Source: Streptomyces bohaiensis (lineage in GTDB: Bacteria; Actinomycetota; Actinomycetes; Streptomycetales; Streptomycetaceae). Taken from it: DNA of 64,000 bases. Below, piece after piece: positions 24,453-32,386 of the stretch. Positions within the stretch are counted from its first letter, which is position 1. Each line of letters begins with the position of its first letter. The DNA lies in contig NZ_JAAVJC010000001.1 in assembly GCF_012033785.1 (NCBI RefSeq), positions 1-64,000 of the forward strand. The letters are read 5' to 3'. The position numbers and the translations under genes were made by a program. Under the pieces are notes generated by a model that made no database searches, was not told the origin of the DNA, and saw nothing but the letters and a program-made list of their open reading frames with translations.

Positions 24453-25658
24453 TCACGTGCGTACCTCCAGGAGCGGGACGAGCTGTTCGGCCGGTGTCAC
24501 CGACCCGTGCATGCCGACCAGGGCCGACTCGTTGGGCTCGGTGCGGGTGGCGACGACCGCCGCGTCCCCGGTCATGGCGACGACGACGTCCCCGATCCGG
24601 GGCAGCACCCGGGCCTCGACCATGGCGGGCGGGCCGAACCAGCCGAGGGAGACGGCCTCCTCCCGAGTCGCGACGTAGGCGGTGTCGGCGAGCACCTCAC
24701 GCCAGACGGCGTGGACGTCGACAGCCGCACCGGGAACCGCGTAGACGTGGCGGGCGCGCCCCTCGCCGCCGAGGTGCGCCACCCCCGCGCCGAGTTCCCA
24801 GTCCTCGTCGAAGTCGAACCGCGCCTCCTCCGTGAACGGCACGTCGACCATTCCGTGGTCACCGGTGACGTACAGGGCGGAGCGGGGCGGCAGTTGCTCG
24901 GCGAGGCGGCGGGCGAGACTGTCGACGCGCCGCAGCTGCTCGCGCCACTGCTGCGAGTCGACGCCGTAGCGGTGGCCGTTGCCGTCGAGGTCGGCGTAGT
25001 AGGTGTACACCAGCGCGCGGTCGGCCTCGGCCAGCCGGGCGGCGGCCGCGTCCATCCGCGCCTCCGGGTCCTCACGCCCGGTCCACAGGCCGCCCGTCAG
25101 GGCGACCTGGGTGAGCGGGGTCCGCTCGAACCGCGGCCCGGAGACGTGGGCGGTGCGCACCCCGGCGGCGTGGGCACGGGCGAAGACCGTGGGGTGGGGC
25201 TGCCAGCTGCGCGGTTCCACCCACGGCTCCCAGCGGAGCTGGTTCATCAGCGCCCCGGAGTCGGGGGCGAGCACCTTGTACCCGGCCAGGCCGTGGAGAC
25301 CGGGCGGCAGTCCGGTGCCCACCGACGCCAGGGACGCGGCGGTGGTGGAGGGGAAACCCGTGGTCAACGGCGTGCCGGTGCCCGCGCGGGAGCTCGGCAG
25401 CAGCGAGGTGAGGAACGGCGCCAGGTGCGGGTGGTCGCGCAGGGCGTGCCAGCCGAGCCCGTCCACGAGGAAGACGCAGACGCGGTCCGCGGGCGGCAGG
25501 ACCAGGTCGGTTCCGGCGGGCATGCCGAACCCCGCGGTGATCGCCGGCAGCAGGTCGGAGAGCGACCCGGAGCCGTACTCCGGTACCGGGGCATCCCTGG
25601 GGTCCAGCGGTACCGGATCGAAGGATCCCAGCGCCGCCGCCGAGGGGTGGTGACTCAC
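24453..25658 (-). CDS. Alkaline phosphatase superfamily protein (nucleotide pyrophosphatase/phosphodiesterase-like)
   Basis: This 401-residue protein has the alkaline phosphatase superfamily core. VCVFLVDGLGWHAL supplies the first metal ligand, TTGFPSTTAASLASVGTG the nucleophilic Thr/Ser region, YYADLDGNGHRYG a metal site and YVTGDHGMVDVP another. No signal peptide is seen, so it probably acts in the cytoplasm. The product overlaps DUF5998 upstream by GTGA and is followed by tdk. The substrate is unknown; the neighbour suggests nucleotides, but that is inference only. Confidence 0.8.
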   Translation of the reverse strand: MSHHPSAAALGSFDPVPLDPRDAPVPEYGSGSLSDLLPAITAGFGMPAGTDLVLPPADRVCVFLVDGLGWHALRDHPHLAPFLTSLLPSSRAGTGTPLTTGFPSTTAASLASVGTGLPPGLHGLAGYKVLAPDSGALMNQLRWEPWVEPRSWQPHPTVFARAHAAGVRTAHVSGPRFERTPLTQVALTGGLWTGREDPEARMDAAAARLAEADRALVYTYYADLDGNGHRYGVDSQQWREQLRRVDSLARRLAEQLPPRSALYVTGDHGMVDVPFTEEARFDFDEDWELGAGVAHLGGEGRARHVYAVPGAAVDVHAVWREVLADTAYVATREEAVSLGWFGPPAMVEARVLPRIGDVVVAMTGDAAVVATRTEPNESALVGMHGSVTPAEQLVPLLEVRT

Positions 25659-26242
25659 CTGGAGGACACCGCCGTGGCCTCGGAGAGCGACTGGGCGAAC
25701 CGCAGCGTCTGCTGCACGGTCTCTGGGCCGTCGCCCGCCTCGCTGATGCGCAGCGAGAGGTCGTCGGCGGTGGTGGAACCGGTGTAGCCGTGATCGGCCT
25801 CGCAGTTGGGGTCGCCGCAGCTCGCCGGCTCCATGTCGATCCGGGAGAGCGCGCCCCAGCCGACGGTCAGCACGACCTCGTGGGGCGGGGTCCCGGGCCG
25901 GTAGGACTCGGGGTCGGCGACCACCCGGCTGACCACGACGGACGAGATGCGCGACAGGCGCACCGACTCCGTGGAGGTCGAGGCGTAGGAGGCGGGCGCG
26001 GTGGAGTCGGCCGGCTGCTCGTCGGTGTGGCTGACGATGAACCGCGTGCCGGTGAGGACCAGCACGGTGATGTGGCGCCGCACCTCGTCGCTGTCGAAGG
26101 TCGTCTCCTGGTGGACCAGGTAGGAGACCACGGCCTCCCGGCCGATGGCGGCCTCGACGGCGTCGGCGACCAACGCCGGGTAGTAACCACTGCGCTCGAT
26201 CGCCGCCCGCAGCCCCTGAGTGGTGGTACCGGTCTTCGCCAT
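25655..26242 (-). CDS. DUF5998 family protein
   Basis: This 195-residue protein (MAKTGTTTQGLRAAIERSGYYPALVADAVEAA, ending FAQSLSEATA) matches DUF5998, an actinobacterial family of unknown function. A CGDPNCEADHGYTG segment may bind metal. ATG 26242 is preferred because TAGGAT lies seven bases upstream; an ATG at 26251 overlaps that hexamer. It leads the DUF5998-phosphodiesterase-tdk operon. Confidence 0.75.
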   Translation of the reverse strand: MAKTGTTTQGLRAAIERSGYYPALVADAVEAAIGREAVVSYLVHQETTFDSDEVRRHITVLVLTGTRFIVSHTDEQPADSTAPASYASTSTESVRLSRISSVVVSRVVADPESYRPGTPPHEVVLTVGWGALSRIDMEPASCGDPNCEADHGYTGSTTADDLSLRISEAGDGPETVQQTLRFAQSLSEATAVSSR

Positions 26243-26323
26243 GCGCACCATCCTAAAGGGCCACCGGGCCCGCCATGCCCCGGACGGCGGGGGCGGTGCG
26301 CTGCTCGCGGTGCCCGCAGGCCC

Positions 26324-29089
26324 TCAGTACGCGGGCAGGCGGCGCGGACCGTAGCCGGAGCGGGGCGGGGGCGGCGCGGCACGGACAGCGGCGCCCAGCA
26401 CGTGCACGCCGTGCGTGGCGACCACCACCGGTTCCAGCTCGACAGCCGCGATCTGCGGGTGGTCGTCGAGCAGCCGGCCGAGCCGGGTGAGCAGTTCCTC
26501 CAGGGCGTCGGTGTCGACGGGCTGCGCACCGCGCCAGCCGAAGAGCATGGGTGCGGCGCCGATGGAGCGGATCAGCTCACGCGCGCCGCGGTCGGTGACG
26601 GGCAGCAGCCGGTGCGCCACGTCCCCGAGGAGTTCCGATGCCGGGCCCGCGAGCCCGAAGGAGAGCACAGCACCGGTGAGCGGGTCGGTGCTGGCGCGCA
26701 CCACGGTGTCGACACCGCGGGCGGTCATGGGCTGGACCACGGGCAGCAGCTGCGCCGGGTCGCCGAGTTGCTCGGCGAGTTCTGCGTGGGCCCGGAGCAG
26801 CTCCTCCTCCGAGGCCAGGCCGAGGCGGACCCCGCCGAGGTCGGGGCGGTGCCGCAGGTGCGGCGCGGTGGTCTTCAGCGCCACGGGGTAGCCCAGGCGG
26901 CGGGCGGCGGTGCGGGCGGTCTCCGCGTCGGGCGCCGGCAGGGTGGGGACGACGGAGATGCCGTAGGCGCCGAGAAGGGCCTGGGCATCGGCGGCCGGCA
27001 GCTCGACCGCGCCGGACGCGGCGTCGGCGGGGCCGCTGGGGGCGGGACGTCCGACGAGGGCGGCGTTGAGGACGGCGGTGGCCACCGGGGCGTCCAGGTC
27101 GTCGAACTCCGGGACCCGGCCGGAGTCCCCGGCGGACCGCACCCAGTCGGCGTGGCGTGCCGCCTGCGCGAGCGCGCGGACGGCGCGCTCGGCGGAGGGG
27201 TAGGCGGGGATGCCGTGGGTGGCGAGTTCGGTGGCGAGCCCGTCCAGCGCCAGGTGGGCGACGAGGACCGGTTTTCCGACCGCGGCGTCGGCGACGGCGG
27301 CGCGCAGTGCCTCACTGAGCGCCGCCACGTGCTCCGCGCGCCCTGAGCGGGTGGCGTCGGTGGCGGTGTCCTCGGAGACGGTGGGGATCGCGGTGACCAG
27401 GACGGCGTCGCTCCCGGGATCGGCGAGCGCCTCGGCCACGGCGGCCCGGAAGTCCTCGGGGCGGGCGGCCGGCCCGAGGCCGCGGGAGGGCAGGGGCTGC
27501 AGGTGGTGGGCGCGGCAGGCGTCGTGCGCCACCAGCCCGAGCGACTCGGCGTTGCCGACCACCGCGACCCGGTCGCCGGGGGGCAGCGGCTGTCGGGCGA
27601 GGAGCAGACCGGTGTCGACGAGGTCGGTGACGGTGTCGGCCTCGACGACACCGGCCTGCCGCAGCAGTGCGGAGACCGTGGCGTGCGGGGTCCGTCCGAC
27701 GGGGACGGTGTGGCCGCGCGGTGGGGCGCCCCCGCTGTGGCGACCGCCGCGGACGACGACGACCGGGCGCCCGGCGAGCGCCGCACGGCGGGCGAGGCGG
27801 GTGAACTTCCGTGGGTTGCCGAGCGATTCGAGGTACATCAGCGCGACGGAGGTGCGCTCGTCCTCGTACCAGTGCTGGAGCAGGTCGTTGCCGGAGACGT
27901 CGGCGCGGTCGCCCGCCGAGACGAAGTCGCTCAGCCCGGCCCCGCACTGGTCGAGCTCCTCCAGCACGGCGATCCCGATCGCCGCCGACTGGGTGAAGAG
28001 GCCGATGCCGCCCCGGCGGGGCAGGTAGGGCCCCAGGCTGGCGTTCAACCGGACCGCGGGATCGGTGTTGATGATCCCGAAGGCCCCGGGGCCGATGAGC
28101 CGCATGCCGTGCGCGCGGGCGAGCTGTACCAGGTACCGCTGGCGCTGCGCGGAGTGCTCGGTGGCGAGGACGACCAGGCCGCGTACTCCGTGCTCGCCGC
28201 ATTCGGCCACGACGTCGGGGAGTTGGTCGGCGGGGACGGCGAGCACCGCGAGGTCGACCGGGCCGGGGACGTCGGCGATGCGGCGGTGGGCCGGTGCGCC
28301 GCCGAGTTCGGTGGTCTCCTCGGGCAGGGCGTTGTTGACGGCGTGGACCGTGCCGGTGAAGCCGGCGGCGCGGAGCCGCTCCACGACCGTCCGGCCGGCC
28401 CCGCCGGGGCGGCGACCGACCCCGACCACGGCGACGCTGCCGGGGGCGAGCAGCCGGCCGACCGACCGGGCCTCGGCGCGCTGCTCACGCGCCTGCATGA
28501 CCTCCAGCGAGGCGGCGGTCGGTTCGAGGTCCAGGGTGAGGTGGACCGACCCGTCGGTGAAGCTGCGGCGCTGCGAGTACCCCGCATCGGTGAAGACCTT
28601 GATCATCTTGCTGTTGGCCGGGAGGACCTCCGCGGCGAACCGGCGGATCCCGCGTTCCCGCGCGCATGCGGCGATGTGCTCCAGCATGGCCGAGGCGAGG
28701 CCCCTGCCCTGGTGGGCGTCCTCGACCAGGAAGGCCACCTCCGCGCGGTCGGCGTCCCCGGAGGCGGCCCGGCCGCGTTCGTCGATCCGGTCGTAGCGGA
28801 CCGTGGCGATGAACTCCCCGGCGACGGTCGCCGCGAGCCCGACCCGGTCGACGAAGTCGTGGTGGGTGAACCGGTGCACGTCGCGCGCCGACAACCGCGG
28901 GTAGGGGGCGAAGAACCGGTAGTACTTCGACTCCTCGGAGACCCTCTCGAAGAAGCTCACCAACCGGTCGGCGTCGTCGGCCGTGATGGGGCGCAGCCGG
29001 GCGGTGCCACCGTCGCGCAGCACGATGTCCGCCTCCCAGTGGTCCGGGTAGGACGGTGCGGGACTCTCGGGCTCCGTGAGCGGGCGCAT
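26324..29089 (-). CDS. Pat-type protein acetyltransferase: GNAT fused to ADP-forming acyl-CoA synthetase domains
   Basis: This 921-residue protein has an N-terminal GNAT domain (about 20-185; acetyl-CoA loop in VEDAHQGRGLASAM). A CoA-binding domain, a succinyl-CoA ligase-like domain (GLFTQSAAIGIAVLEE, VSAGDRADVSGNDLL) and a C-terminal ATP-grasp domain (GVRLGLASEEELL, VDTVVRASTDP) follow. Related Pat enzymes acetylate acyl-CoA synthetases and other proteins on lysine. The N-terminal GNAT order resembles the streptomycete form rather than Salmonella Pat. The loop where active synthetases carry the phosphohistidine reads RGHTVPVG, so a histidine is present. A TACGCT hexamer ends six bases before ATG 29089, predicting a leaderless message. 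Confidence 0.85.
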   Translation of the reverse strand: MRPLTEPESPAPSYPDHWEADIVLRDGGTARLRPITADDADRLVSFFERVSEESKYYRFFAPYPRLSARDVHRFTHHDFVDRVGLAATVAGEFIATVRYDRIDERGRAASGDADRAEVAFLVEDAHQGRGLASAMLEHIAACARERGIRRFAAEVLPANSKMIKVFTDAGYSQRRSFTDGSVHLTLDLEPTAASLEVMQAREQRAEARSVGRLLAPGSVAVVGVGRRPGGAGRTVVERLRAAGFTGTVHAVNNALPEETTELGGAPAHRRIADVPGPVDLAVLAVPADQLPDVVAECGEHGVRGLVVLATEHSAQRQRYLVQLARAHGMRLIGPGAFGIINTDPAVRLNASLGPYLPRRGGIGLFTQSAAIGIAVLEELDQCGAGLSDFVSAGDRADVSGNDLLQHWYEDERTSVALMYLESLGNPRKFTRLARRAALAGRPVVVVRGGRHSGGAPPRGHTVPVGRTPHATVSALLRQAGVVEADTVTDLVDTGLLLARQPLPPGDRVAVVGNAESLGLVAHDACRAHHLQPLPSRGLGPAARPEDFRAAVAEALADPGSDAVLVTAIPTVSEDTATDATRSGRAEHVAALSEALRAAVADAAVGKPVLVAHLALDGLATELATHGIPAYPSAERAVRALAQAARHADWVRSAGDSGRVPEFDDLDAPVATAVLNAALVGRPAPSGPADAASGAVELPAADAQALLGAYGISVVPTLPAPDAETARTAARRLGYPVALKTTAPHLRHRPDLGGVRLGLASEEELLRAHAELAEQLGDPAQLLPVVQPMTARGVDTVVRASTDPLTGAVLSFGLAGPASELLGDVAHRLLPVTDRGARELIRSIGAAPMLFGWRGAQPVDTDALEELLTRLGRLLDDHPQIAAVELEPVVVATHGVHVLGAAVRAAPPPPRSGYGPRRLPAY

Positions 29090-29307
29090 GGGGTCAGCGT
29101 ACGGCGCACGGCGGGTGGGGCGCCCGCCGTGCGACCCGGCCGGGCGGCTCGCCGTCGTGGCCCGCCGTCGCGGCCAGGCAGTGGCGCGTGACCGCCCGGG
29201 CGGAGGCGGACGCGCTCGGCGTGCGAGAGTGGCAGCGGACGAATCGCCCGAACCCGCGTGCGGACCTGCTCACACGCGATCCCCACTCGAACCGGAGGAC
29301 ACAGATC

Positions 29308-29589
29308 ATGGCTGAGCGCCACGTCACCATCGGCTGGCCCGAGGGCCTGCACGCCCGTCCCGCTTCGGTCTTCGTGCGCGCCGTCACCGCGTCCGGCGCG
29401 GCGGTGACCATCGCCAAGGGCGACAATCCGCCGGTGAACGCCGCCTCGATGCTGGCGGTGCTCGGGCTGGGCGCCGAGGCGGGCCAGGAAGTGGTGCTGG
29501 CCTCGAACGACGAGGGTGCCGAGGTGGCACTGGACCGGCTGGCGAGGCTGGTGTCGGAGGGCCTGGAGGAGCTGCCCGAGGCGGTCTGA
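29308..29589 (+). CDS. ptsH: Phosphocarrier protein HPr
   Basis: This 93-residue HPr relays phosphate from Enzyme I to sugar-specific EIIA domains of the phosphotransferase system. H15 sits in the canonical GLHARPAS motif. The Ser-46-type regulatory site is VNAASMLAVLGLG (S47), but the residue before it is alanine where Gram-positive HPr kinase targets usually have lysine. ATG 29308 follows GGAGGA. No other PTS gene is in the window. A strong hairpin follows. Confidence 0.92.
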   Translation: MAERHVTIGWPEGLHARPASVFVRAVTASGAAVTIAKGDNPPVNAASMLAVLGLGAEAGQEVVLASNDEGAEVALDRLARLVSEGLEELPEAV

Positions 29590-29610
29590 CCCCCGGCACC
29601 CGCGCCATCG

Positions 29611-29658
29611 ACGACGGCGGCCGGCCCCGCGCATCCCGCGGTGGCCGGCCGCCGTCGT
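29611..29658. terminator. Large hairpin terminator after ptsH
   Basis: A 16-base stem (ACGACGGCGGCCGGCC with its complement) encloses an inner CCGCG/CGCGG stem. No T-run follows on the plus strand. Confidence 0.8.
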
Positions 29659-29857
29659 GCCGACCGGCCTGCGCGGTGACCGCCGGTGAGGCGGAGCGGA
29701 GGCGAGAGCGGGCTGGCGCCGGAAAAGCTTCCCTGCGGCGGGGAGGACGACGGCTCAACACCGCTCGGGAATGCATTCACCGGAGGGTCGGAGGGCGGAG
29801 GACATGGAATACCCGGCGCGGATCACCCCGAATTCGCGAGAGGCGCCGGACGCCGCC

Positions 29858-29888
29858 AAAAAAAACGGAATGAGGGCGGCCCTTTCCG
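29858..29888 (-). terminator. Intrinsic terminator with T8 tract after gntR
   Basis: On the minus strand the stem CGGAA-AGG...CCT...TTCCG is followed directly by eight T residues. This is a classical Rho-independent terminator, rare in such GC-rich DNA, 35 bases past the GntR stop. Confidence 0.65.
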
Positions 29889-29922
29889 ATGAGCGCTCCG
29901 ACGAAATGCTAGGCCCAGCGCG

Positions 29923-30621
29923 TTACGAACGCGCGCGCCCCGTGTTGACGGGAGGTTTCCTGGGAGCCGGTGCCCGACCGGCCCGCATCGCCGCCTCCAG
30001 CCCGCCCCGGTCGGCCTGACCGGGCGCGCGGTCCAACTGGGCCAGCACCACGCCGCGCGCCCGTTCCGCGTCCCCGCGGGCGATCGCGTCCACCAGCGCG
30101 CCCCGCTCCTGCCACGTCTCCGCGTCGCGCGCGGCCGCGTCCAGGGGGTGCAGCCAGGCGATCTTCCGCCGGGTCTGCACGAGCAGGGCCGCCAGCGGCG
30201 GGCTTCCGGTGGCCTGGGCGACCGTCTCGTGGAACCACTCCCCCAAGGAGCGCAGGTCGTTGTCCTGGCCCTGCTCCGCGCGCTGCCGCCCCAGGCGCAC
30301 CAGCCCGCGCATGACCTTCAGGTGGGCCTCGGTGCGGCGTTGCGCCGCCCGGGCGGCGCCCAGGGGTTCCAGCAGGGCGCGGATGTCCAGCAGGTCGGCC
30401 GCCTCGCGATCGTCGGGCCGGGCCACGCAGGCCCCGGCGTGCCGACGGGAGACGACGAACCCCTCGGACTCCAGCGTCCGCAGCGCCTCGCGGACGGGCA
30501 CGCGGGACACGCCGTAGCGCTGGGCGAGCTGCTCCTCCGCCAATCTCGCCCCCCGCGGCAGAGCGCCCGCGACGATGTCGTCGCGAATCGCCGCACACAC
30601 CGACTGCGCCGAAATCCGCAT
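29923..30621 (-). CDS. GntR-family transcriptional regulator, FadR/FCD type
   Basis: This 232-residue regulator has an N-terminal winged helix (IRDDIVAGALPRGARLAEEQLAQRYGVSRVPVREALRTLESEGFV). The C-terminal all-helical FCD ligand domain carries HLKVMRGL, EWFHETVAQATGSPPL and a later acidic helix. FCD domains often bind a metal and small organic acids. ATG 30621 follows GGGGG; two TTG codons immediately upstream are weaker alternatives. It is monocistronic, and a candidate operator lies upstream. Confidence 0.85.
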   Translation of the reverse strand: MRISAQSVCAAIRDDIVAGALPRGARLAEEQLAQRYGVSRVPVREALRTLESEGFVVSRRHAGACVARPDDREAADLLDIRALLEPLGAARAAQRRTEAHLKVMRGLVRLGRQRAEQGQDNDLRSLGEWFHETVAQATGSPPLAALLVQTRRKIAWLHPLDAAARDAETWQERGALVDAIARGDAERARGVVLAQLDRAPGQADRGGLEAAMRAGRAPAPRKPPVNTGRARS

Positions 30622-30994
30622 CAACAACCCCCATGGCCGGGACGTCCCGGCGCAGCAATTACCGCCGAGTCACTCCCGAACTGTATGACATTCATTCGGG
30701 AATTCCGACCGGGCCGCCCTGCGACCACGTTCTTTTCGGACTCGTGACCCCACGGGGCGCGAAAGGGGCGCGCCGCCCCGGCGGCAGGGCGCGGCGGACG
30801 CCCCGAAGCGCCCGGGCGCAGCGGCGCGGCAGCCCGCGGCACGGACGCGGAACGGCTGGTTCCGTTCAGCGGCCGGCAGCGGCGCCGGCCCCCGCTCCCC
30901 GTCGGAGGAGGCCGACCCCCGGGCCCGCGCGTTGACCGGACGAGACACGGAGGGGGCCCGGGGGCGTATCGGTGCCTTCGTTGGTGACCGGCCG
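30622..30994. other. Intergenic region between gntR and the M16 peptidase genes
   Basis: Apart from the palindrome described separately, I see nothing in this stretch. It contains an A/T-richer segment from 30655 to 30740 near the gntR start and a GC-rich remainder. Confidence 0.4.
30674..30701. promoter_or_regulatory. Inverted repeat, candidate gntR operator
   Basis: TCCCGAA at 30674-30680 and TTCGGGA at 30695-30701 form a perfect 7-base inverted repeat around 14 A/T-rich bases. It lies about 53 bases upstream of the GntR start codon, a usual place for autoregulation. Confidence 0.45.
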
Positions 30995-32386
30995 TCAGGC
31001 CGTCACCACCGTGACCTCGCCGATACCCAGCTCCTTCATCGGTCCGGCGATCTGGTCGGCGTCACCGACCAGGACCGTGACCAGACGGTCCGCGGGGAAC
31101 GCGTTCACCGCGGCGGCTGTAGCCTCCACGGTCCCGGTCTCCGCGAGCCGCGCGTACAGCTGCGCCTGGAAGTCGTCCGGCAGCTGCTGGTCGACCTGGT
31201 CGGCGACGGTGGACGCCACCGCCGCCGCGGTCTCGAACCGCAGCGGCGCCACACCGACCAGGTTGCGGACCGCGACATCCCTCTCGTCGTCGGTCAGCCC
31301 CGACTCCGCAAGGGTACGCAGTACCTGCCAGAGATCGGCCATCGCCGGGCCGGTGACGTCCGTGGCGACGGAGCCGCTGATGGCGAGCATCGCCGCACCG
31401 TCACCGGCCGCCGAGGACCGCAGCACCTGGGCGAACGCCCGCATGCCGTAGGTGTAGCCCTTCTCCTCGCGCAGCACCCGGTCGATCCGGGAGGTGAGCG
31501 TACCGCCGAGGCAGTACACCCCGAGCGTCTGGGCCGGCCACACCGAGTCGTGGCGGTCGGGACCGACCCGGCCGATCAGCACCTGCGTCTGCACCGAGCC
31601 CGGGCGGTCGACGATCACCACCCGGCCGGTGTCGTCCGCGACCACCGGCGGCAGCGGGGCGGCGGCCGCCGCCTCGCCCGTCCATCGGCCCAGGGTGTCG
31701 GCCAGCAGGGCCTCGAGGTCGACGCCGGTGAGGTCCCCGACCACCACGACGGAGCCACCGGTCGGGTGGATCCAGGCGTCGTAGTAGGCGCGGACGGCGG
31801 CGGGGTCGATCCGGGCGACGGACTCCGCCGAGCCCTGGCGGGGGCGGGAGAGCCGGGAGTTCGCCGGGAACAGCTCCGCGGAGAGGGCCATCGCGGCCCG
31901 GCGGCCCGGACTGGCCAGTTCGTGCGGAATCTCGTCGAGCCGGTTCCGGACCAGCCGTTCCACCTCCGCGTCGGCGAGGGCGGGCGACGCCAGGGACTCG
32001 GCGAGGAGTTCGAGGCCGCGCTCCAACCGCGAGGCGGGCACCTCCAGCGAGACCCGGATCGAGTCATGGTCGGCGTGCGCGTCCAGGTTGGCACCGCAGC
32101 GCTCCAGCTCGGCGGCGAACTCCTCGGCGGGGTGGTTCTCCGTCCCCTCGCCCAGCGCACGGGCCATCAGGGCGGCGATGCCCTCCAGGTGCTCGGGCTC
32201 CGCCGTCAGCGGCACCGGCAGGCACACCTCGACCGCGATGACCTGCTGCCCCGGCCGGTCGATCCGCAGCAGCCGCAGGCCGTTGGGCAGTTCGGAGCGC
32301 TCCGGCGCGGGGAAGGCCCACGGCACGGGCTCCCCGCCGACCGGGCGGGGGTGGAGGTCCATGGCGGGGGTGAGGGCGTCGGTCAC
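30995..32386 (-). CDS. M16 family peptidase-like protein, non-catalytic partner
   Basis: This 463-residue protein has the two M16 domains (ELPNGLRLLRIDRPGQQ near 45, then HPTGGSVVVVGDLTG). Where active members carry HxxEH it has EGIAALMARALGEGT, so the zinc site is missing. M16 enzymes commonly work as an active and an inactive subunit, and the second contributes substrate binding (RVLREEKGYTYGMRAF). GTG 32386 overlaps the catalytic partner's stop by GTGA. Both are predicted to be cytoplasmic. Confidence 0.82.
   Translation of the reverse strand: MTDALTPAMDLHPRPVGGEPVPWAFPAPERSELPNGLRLLRIDRPGQQVIAVEVCLPVPLTAEPEHLEGIAALMARALGEGTENHPAEEFAAELERCGANLDAHADHDSIRVSLEVPASRLERGLELLAESLASPALADAEVERLVRNRLDEIPHELASPGRRAAMALSAELFPANSRLSRPRQGSAESVARIDPAAVRAYYDAWIHPTGGSVVVVGDLTGVDLEALLADTLGRWTGEAAAAAPLPPVVADDTGRVVIVDRPGSVQTQVLIGRVGPDRHDSVWPAQTLGVYCLGGTLTSRIDRVLREEKGYTYGMRAFAQVLRSSAAGDGAAMLAISGSVATDVTGPAMADLWQVLRTLAESGLTDDERDVAVRNLVGVAPLRFETAAAVASTVADQVDQQLPDDFQAQLYARLAETGTVEATAAAVNAFPADRLVTVLVGDADQIAGPMKELGIGEVTVVTA

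Noticed and set aside
25790-27346. 518-codon plus-strand open frame
   Set aside because: Shadow of DUF5998 and the Pat-type gene, whose domains are unmistakable on the minus strand.
29686-30019. Small plus-strand frames after ptsH
   Set aside because: They cross the ptsH/gntR terminator zone and lack any coding signal.
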